Positions 7,702 through 11,387 of a DNA stretch of 11,387 nucleotides are shown piece after piece. A model generated the notes under the pieces. The model was not told the origin of the DNA. It did no database searches and was given only the letters and a program-made list of their open reading frames with translations. Source of the stretch: Desulfobacteraceae bacterium (lineage in GTDB: Bacteria; Desulfobacterota; Desulfobacteria; Desulfobacterales; Desulfobacteraceae); NCBI GenBank assembly GCA_022712835.1, contig JAFLJU010000150.1, positions 1 through 11,387 of the forward strand, in the 5' to 3' direction. A program made the position numbers and the translations under genes. The first letter of the stretch is position 1. The number at the start of each line of letters is the position of its first letter.

Positions 7702-8229
7702 ATGCAAAAAAAGACGTTATCACTTATTCTCGGTATGGTCATGGTTATGGTGTTCAGCTCGACAGGTTTTTCAGAATCTTTGACCCCCCAGCTTTGCAAG
7801 GAAAAAGTAATTGCAGCGGCTGAACTGGTCAAAGCCAAAGGGGCTGGTGCTTTTCCTGAACTGAAAGATCCGGAAGGCCCTTTTAGATTTGGGGGCGGTG
7901 CCGGATATATCTGGGTTCATAATCTTGACGGCATCATGGTAATGCATCCCATTAAAGCCTCTTTGGAAGGCAAGGGCCTTCTGGATATGCGGGATACAAA
8001 TGGTGTCTACTTTTTTGTGGCATTTAATGAACTGGTCGAAGAAAAAGGCGCTGGTTGGGTCCCCTATGCATGGCCAAAACCCGGTGAAAAAGAAAGCTCT
8101 TCCAAAGTATCCTTTGTCATGCTTGTGGAGAATGGCGGGAACGAGTATGTTGTGGGCAGCGGGATGTATGATGCGACAGCAGAAGATATTAAAAAACAAT
8201 TTCCAGGAGATGCCGTTTACGAAGAATAA
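7702..8229 (+). CDS. Secreted single-Cache-domain protein
   Basis: This 175-residue protein has a signal peptide (about residues 1-24, ending FSES) and then essentially one Cache sensor domain with no membrane anchor or output domain. Family-type segments are YIWVHNLDGIMVMHP (69-83), GKGLLDMRDTNG (90-101), GWVPYAWPKPGEK (118-130) and EYVVGSGMYD (148-157), which resemble the single Cache 2 family. Cache domains bind small molecules such as organic acids or amines in extracytoplasmic receptor regions. The start at 7702 has AGGAGG 5 bases before it. The gene follows the chemoreceptor by 65 bases with no terminator between, and a strong terminator follows it, so the two appear to form an operon. 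A soluble Cache protein beside a receptor suggests a periplasmic ligand-binding partner. That role, and the ligand, are inferred. Confidence 0.88.
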   Translation: MQKKTLSLILGMVMVMVFSSTGFSESLTPQLCKEKVIAAAELVKAKGAGAFPELKDPEGPFRFGGGAGYIWVHNLDGIMVMHPIKASLEGKGLLDMRDTNGVYFFVAFNELVEEKGAGWVPYAWPKPGEKESSSKVSFVMLVENGGNEYVVGSGMYDATAEDIKKQFPGDAVYEE

Positions 8230-8249
8230 TAGAATAGTTTGAAAATTTT

Positions 8250-8288
8250 GGGCCATTTAAGGATGCATCTTCCTAAATGGCCCTTTTT
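8250..8288 (+). terminator. Rho-independent terminator after the chemoreceptor-Cache operon
   Basis: GGGCCATTTA (8250-8259) pairs with TAAATGGCCC (8274-8283). A 3-base GGA/TCC extension follows after a bulged A, and the loop is short. TTTTTATTTT follows directly from 8284. It begins about 20 bases after the Cache gene stop codon, a classic stem plus T-run. Confidence 0.9.
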
Positions 8289-8365
8289 ATTTTACAGCCC
8301 TGTTATTTGAGGTGATGCCCAGGTGATATTATAAGGGGAATGCCCGTAAAAAATTGAAATAAATA

Positions 8366-8393
8366 TTGCCCAATAATTCTCTTATGTTATACT
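8366..8393 (+). promoter_or_regulatory. Candidate promoter of the hyp operon
   Basis: TTGCCC (8366-8371, 4 of 6) and TATACT (8388-8393, 5 of 6) are separated by 16 bases. Transcription would start near 8400, giving a leader of about 49 bases before hypC. It lies after the terminator of the preceding operon. No sigma-54 element or FNR-like site was seen nearby. Confidence 0.4.
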
Positions 8394-8448
8394 TATCGTT
8401 TAATGAAAAAATTTTAGTTTATGTATTAATATATTTAGGATTAATTTT

Positions 8449-8679
8449 ATGTGTTTAGCAGTTCCGTCAAAAATTGTTAAGATCAATGATACTGTAGCAA
8501 CTGTGGATGTGGATGGGGTGACCCGGGAAACAAGTCTTTTACTTTTAGAGGATGCAAAAATCGGGGATTACGTGATTGTCCATGCTGGCTTTGCCATTAG
8601 TTTGCTTGATGAAGAATCCGCTCTCCAGACCCTTACGGATATGCGCAATATTTTGGCCGCAGATTCTGGCCAGGCATAG
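8449..8679 (+). CDS. hypC: [NiFe]-hydrogenase maturation chaperone HypC
   Basis: This is a 76-residue HypC/HybG-family protein of the usual size. It opens with the diagnostic MCLAVPSKIV; the cysteine at position 2 (exposed after removal of the first methionine) is essential in the family for binding HypD and the hydrogenase large-subunit precursor. The rest matches the small OB-like fold, with DVDGVTRETSLLLLEDAKIGDYVIVHAGFAISLLDEESA. In the cytoplasm HypC and HypD hold the iron while its cyanide and CO ligands are added, and HypC then escorts it to the large subunit. The ATG at 8449 has AGGA 8 bases upstream. It is first in the hypC-hypF-hypD cluster, 21 bases before hypF; a small 5-bp-arm hairpin (AGTGC-CTTA-GCACT, 8678-8691) lies in the gap. 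Confidence 0.97.
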   Translation: MCLAVPSKIVKINDTVATVDVDGVTRETSLLLLEDAKIGDYVIVHAGFAISLLDEESALQTLTDMRNILAADSGQA

Positions 8680-8700
8680 TGCCTTAGCACTTGATCCCGG

Positions 8701-11100
8701 GTGTCAATGAAAAAAATAATTGTTTCAAAAAGGTTTGAAATCAGCGGCGTGGTTCAAGGCGTTGGTTTTCGGCCTTTTTTGTTTGGCCTTGCCCATGCCC
8801 ATGGCCTTGTGGGGCAGGTATCCAATACTCCCACAGGGGTATCGGTCCTGGTGGAGGGAGGGGGTGAGGCCCTGGAGAGTTTTGTCCGGGATATTGGTGA
8901 AAAATCACCCCTGCTTGCCCGGGTCACCGGAATTGAATCCCAGGAGCTTCCTGTCCGGGGGTTTTCCTGTTTCGAAATTGTTAAAAGTCTTTCAAGCACC
9001 CATCGAAATACCTTGATCTCTCCCGATGTCAGTATCTGTGAGGATTGTCTCGCGGAGATGAATGACATTACCGATCGTCGATTCGAATATCCCTTTATCA
9101 ATTGTACCAATTGCGGTCCCCGGTATACCATTATTGAAGATGTCCCCTATGACCGGCCCAAGACATCCATGAAGGGGTTTATCATGTGCAGGGATTGCCA
9201 GAAAGAATACGATAACCCTCTGGATCGCCGTTTTCATGCCCAGCCCAATGCCTGTCCGGTTTGCGGCCCCAGGGTATCTCTGACTGACTCAAAGGGAAAC
9301 CGGCTGGACAAAGACCCTAGGAGTGCATTGGCCCGGGCGGCAGCAATTTTGAACCAGGGAAAGATTCTGGCGGTCAAAGGGCTTGGCGGGTTTCACCTGG
9401 CTGTGGATGCTACCAACGCTTCTGCTGTGGCAAGGCTCCGGGATAAAAAAAAACGACCCGACAAACCCTTTGCATTGATGGCGGCTTCGGTCTCGGTTTT
9501 ATCGGATCATGTGAACGTGGACGAAAAAGAAAGGGAATTGTTGCAGGCCTACCACCGGCCCATTGTACTGTTATCAAAGGTATTGTTGTCAAAGAAAAAA
9601 CCTAAAGAAAATGGGTGTGACCCCGGAATCCTTTCTCCAGGGCTGGCCCCGTTGAACAGCTGCCTTGGTGTGATGCTGCCCTATGCCCCTTTGCATTACC
9701 TTCTTTTGGAAAAAGGTCCGGATATTCTGGTGATGACTTCTGGCAATCGGTCCGGGGAACCCCTTTCCATTGACAATGGGGATGCGCTTTCGGCCTTTGG
9801 CCATATTGCCGATTATTTTCTTTTCCATGACCGGGATATCTATTTCAGGGCAGATGATTCCATTGCAAGGATTCAGGCCGGAAAACAACGGTTTCTCCGG
9901 CGTTCACGTGGCTATGCCCCCCTGCCTATTGAACTTGCTCATCAACTGCCCCCTGTTTTGGCCTGCGGGGGGGGGCTTAAGAGTACCATCTGCCTGACCC
10001 GGGATAAGAATGCCTTTTTAAGTCAGCACATAGGGGATTTGGACAATCCTAAGGTATATCAATTTTTTACCCAGACCATTGACCACATGAAAAAAATTCT
10101 TGGAATTAATCCAATTCTGGTGGCCCACGATCTTCATCCGGGATATATGAGCACAGGTTTCGCAAGGGGGCTTGACGACCCGGGGGTTACCTTAGTCCCT
10201 GTCCAGCATCACCACGCCCATGCGGTTGCCTGCATGGGTGAAAATCATATTGACCAAGAGGTTATTGCTCTGACTTTGGATGGAACCGGGCTTGGGACCG
10301 ATGGCCATATCTGGGGCGGTGAGATTCTGGTGTGCACCCACCGTCATTTTTCCAGAAGGGCCCAATTGTCCTATATTCCGATGCCCGGAGGGGATGCAGC
10401 CGTTCTGGAACCCTGGCGCATGGCTGCGGCGGTTCTGTTCAAGGCCCATGGCAGATCCTTTTTGGATTTGGATCTTCCCTTTATTCGATCCATGGATCCC
10501 CAAAAGCTTAAGTTTCTCTGCCAGATGATGGAAAAGAAGTTGAATTCCCCGTTAACCTCAAGTGCCGGTCGGCTGTTTGATGCGGTTTCTTCTCTCTTAG
10601 GTCTTTGCCATACCATCAGCTATGAAAGCCAGGCTGCCATGGTGCTTGAAGCCGCTGCTGTCACGGCAGGGTGCGGGAAGCAGGAGAGTAAAGGAAAAGC
10701 CTATTTCGTTGATATCTTTGAAAGCCAGCGGCAAGTGTCCCCCTATTATGAGGTGGATATGATGCCTTGCATCCGGGAAATTGTTCAGGATATAAAACAA
10801 GGGATTTCGCCCGGGCAGATCAGTAATGGCTTTCATATAGCCCTGGTCAACGGGTTTGTGGATGCGGCTTCCCGGGTAAAAGAGGATACCGGGATTCACA
10901 AAGCCGTCTTGTCCGGCGGGGTGTTTAACAACAACCTTATATTAAATCATACCATTTTGGGGCTTGAGAAAAAGGGATTTACCGTATACACCCATAGCAA
11001 AGTCCCCACTGGAGACGGGGGGATAAGTTTTGGTCAGGCATTGGTGGCGGCTGCCACAACCATCCCCAAAACAAAGGGGTTAACTTCAAGGAAAGTATAA
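8701..11100 (+). CDS. hypF: Carbamoyltransferase HypF, [NiFe]-hydrogenase maturation
   Basis: HypF converts carbamoyl phosphate and ATP to carbamoyl-adenylate and transfers the carbamoyl group to the HypE C-terminal cysteine, the source of the cyanide ligands. The 799 residues include every expected domain. An acylphosphatase domain (about 10-95) has GVVQGVGFRPF with R24 and N42. Two zinc-finger pairs follow (C113/C116 with C135/C138, and C163/C166 with C185/C188). A YrdC-like nucleotide-binding domain (about 205-400) has KPFALM and TSGNRSGEP. The C-terminal Kae1-like domain (about 418-785) has VPVQHHHAHAVACM, LSGGVFNNN and GDGGISFGQA. Start codons are GTG 8701 or ATG 8707; neither has a good ribosome binding site. 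I use 8701, though the ATG is equally likely. Oddities are a lysine-rich insert at about 288-310 encoded partly by a 15-base tandem repeat, and a run of nine G at 9967-9975. The stop abuts the hypD ATG. Confidence 0.98.
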   Translation: MSMKKIIVSKRFEISGVVQGVGFRPFLFGLAHAHGLVGQVSNTPTGVSVLVEGGGEALESFVRDIGEKSPLLARVTGIESQELPVRGFSCFEIVKSLSSTHRNTLISPDVSICEDCLAEMNDITDRRFEYPFINCTNCGPRYTIIEDVPYDRPKTSMKGFIMCRDCQKEYDNPLDRRFHAQPNACPVCGPRVSLTDSKGNRLDKDPRSALARAAAILNQGKILAVKGLGGFHLAVDATNASAVARLRDKKKRPDKPFALMAASVSVLSDHVNVDEKERELLQAYHRPIVLLSKVLLSKKKPKENGCDPGILSPGLAPLNSCLGVMLPYAPLHYLLLEKGPDILVMTSGNRSGEPLSIDNGDALSAFGHIADYFLFHDRDIYFRADDSIARIQAGKQRFLRRSRGYAPLPIELAHQLPPVLACGGGLKSTICLTRDKNAFLSQHIGDLDNPKVYQFFTQTIDHMKKILGINPILVAHDLHPGYMSTGFARGLDDPGVTLVPVQHHHAHAVACMGENHIDQEVIALTLDGTGLGTDGHIWGGEILVCTHRHFSRRAQLSYIPMPGGDAAVLEPWRMAAAVLFKAHGRSFLDLDLPFIRSMDPQKLKFLCQMMEKKLNSPLTSSAGRLFDAVSSLLGLCHTISYESQAAMVLEAAAVTAGCGKQESKGKAYFVDIFESQRQVSPYYEVDMMPCIREIVQDIKQGISPGQISNGFHIALVNGFVDAASRVKEDTGIHKAVLSGGVFNNNLILNHTILGLEKKGFTVYTHSKVPTGDGGISFGQALVAAATTIPKTKGLTSRKV
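9565..9594 (+). repeat. Imperfect 15-base tandem duplication inside hypF
   Basis: Bases 9565-9579 and 9580-9594 are adjacent copies matching at 13 of 15 positions. They encode VLLSK twice in a row (residues 289-298) and open a short lysine-rich insert in the YrdC-like domain before the conserved LGVMLPYAPLH segment. The repeat is in frame, so the protein stays intact. It looks like a small replication-slippage duplication. Confidence 0.7.
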
Positions 11101-11387
11101 ATGAGCTTAAAATATATAGATGAGTACAGGGATTCTGATTTGGCACGGATTTTAGTGAAAAAAATTCAGGCCATAAGTCATAAAAAGTTACGGCTGATGG
11201 AGGTGTGCGGCACCCATACCATGTCTATTTTCAAGCATGGTATCAGAAGTGTGCTGCCGGAACACATCACTCTATTGTCTGGCCCTGGCTGTCCTGTTTG
11301 TGTGACGGCCCAGAAGGATATTGATGCCTTTGTCCAGTTTTCAAAAAAAGAAAATGTGATTGTGGCCACCTTTGGGGATTTGATGAA
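11101..11387 (+). CDS. hypD: [NiFe]-hydrogenase maturation protein HypD, 3' end outside window
   Basis: The first 95 codons of hypD are present; full HypD proteins have about 360-380 residues. HypD is an iron-sulfur protein that, with HypC, forms the scaffold where iron receives CN and CO. Its conserved N-terminal motifs are plain: LMEVCGTHTMSIFKHGI (C36, the invariant cysteine proposed to bind the iron) and SGPGCPVCVT (C64 and C67), then VATFGDLM. The ATG at 11101 directly follows the hypF TAA, and AAGGA lies 8 bases upstream, so the genes are co-transcribed and probably translationally coupled. The order hypC-hypF-hypD suggests that hypE and perhaps hypA/hypB follow outside the window. Confidence 0.97.
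   Translation, partial: MSLKYIDEYRDSDLARILVKKIQAISHKKLRLMEVCGTHTMSIFKHGIRSVLPEHITLLSGPGCPVCVTAQKDIDAFVQFSKKENVIVATFGDLM

Noticed and set aside
8678..8691. Short inverted repeat AGTGC-CTTA-GCACT between hypC and hypF
   Set aside because: The stem is only 5 bp with no T-run, so it is unlikely to be a terminator inside an operon; it could easily arise by chance.

Overview
The window reads as an ordinary chromosomal segment from an anaerobic, hydrogen-metabolising, motile Gram-negative bacterium. A member of the Desulfobacterota (Deltaproteobacteria, Desulfobacteraceae-like) is my best inference. It rests on the combination of a TRAP transporter, a chemoreceptor with a long periplasmic domain, an uncharacterised radical SAM protein of a type I recall from Geobacter/Desulfo-like genomes, and hydrogenase maturation genes. 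No rRNA or other decisive marker is present. I see no insertion sequence, integrase, tRNA, CRISPR array or phage gene.

Left part (1-3758): a tripartite TRAP transporter operon runs on the minus strand in the order binding protein (dctP-type), small permease (dctQ-type), large permease (dctM-type, cut by the window start). Diverging from it is a GntR-family regulator of the FadR/FCD subfamily. The 288-base intergenic region carries a perfect TGGTCAGACCA palindrome, a second near copy, and an 8-bp-arm inverted repeat lying over the -10 of a good candidate promoter for the transporter. This looks like a self-contained, ligand-controlled uptake unit, probably for an organic acid. A strong hairpin closes the regulator gene.

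Middle (3759-8293): a stand-alone radical SAM protein of unknown function lies on the minus strand, convergent with the regulator. A roughly 400-base gene-free, AT-rich gap follows. Then come a methyl-accepting chemotaxis protein and, 65 bases downstream, a secreted single-Cache-domain protein, closed by a clear rho-independent terminator. The receptor's periplasmic region resembles the zinc-binding (CZB-like) sensor module found in some chemoreceptors, but most of the expected metal ligands are replaced. The neighbouring Cache protein could be its soluble ligand-binding partner.

Right part (8294-11387): a [NiFe]-hydrogenase maturation operon, hypC-hypF-hypD, runs on the plus strand, with hypD cut by the window end. 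HypF makes the thiocarbamate from carbamoyl phosphate that becomes cyanide, and HypC and HypD form the scaffold on which the Fe(CN)2CO group is assembled. No hydrogenase structural gene is in the window.

Most genes are recognisable families. The points most worth a second look are the regulator's operator layout, the chemoreceptor with the degenerate sensor plus Cache partner, and the orphan radical SAM protein with extra cysteines.
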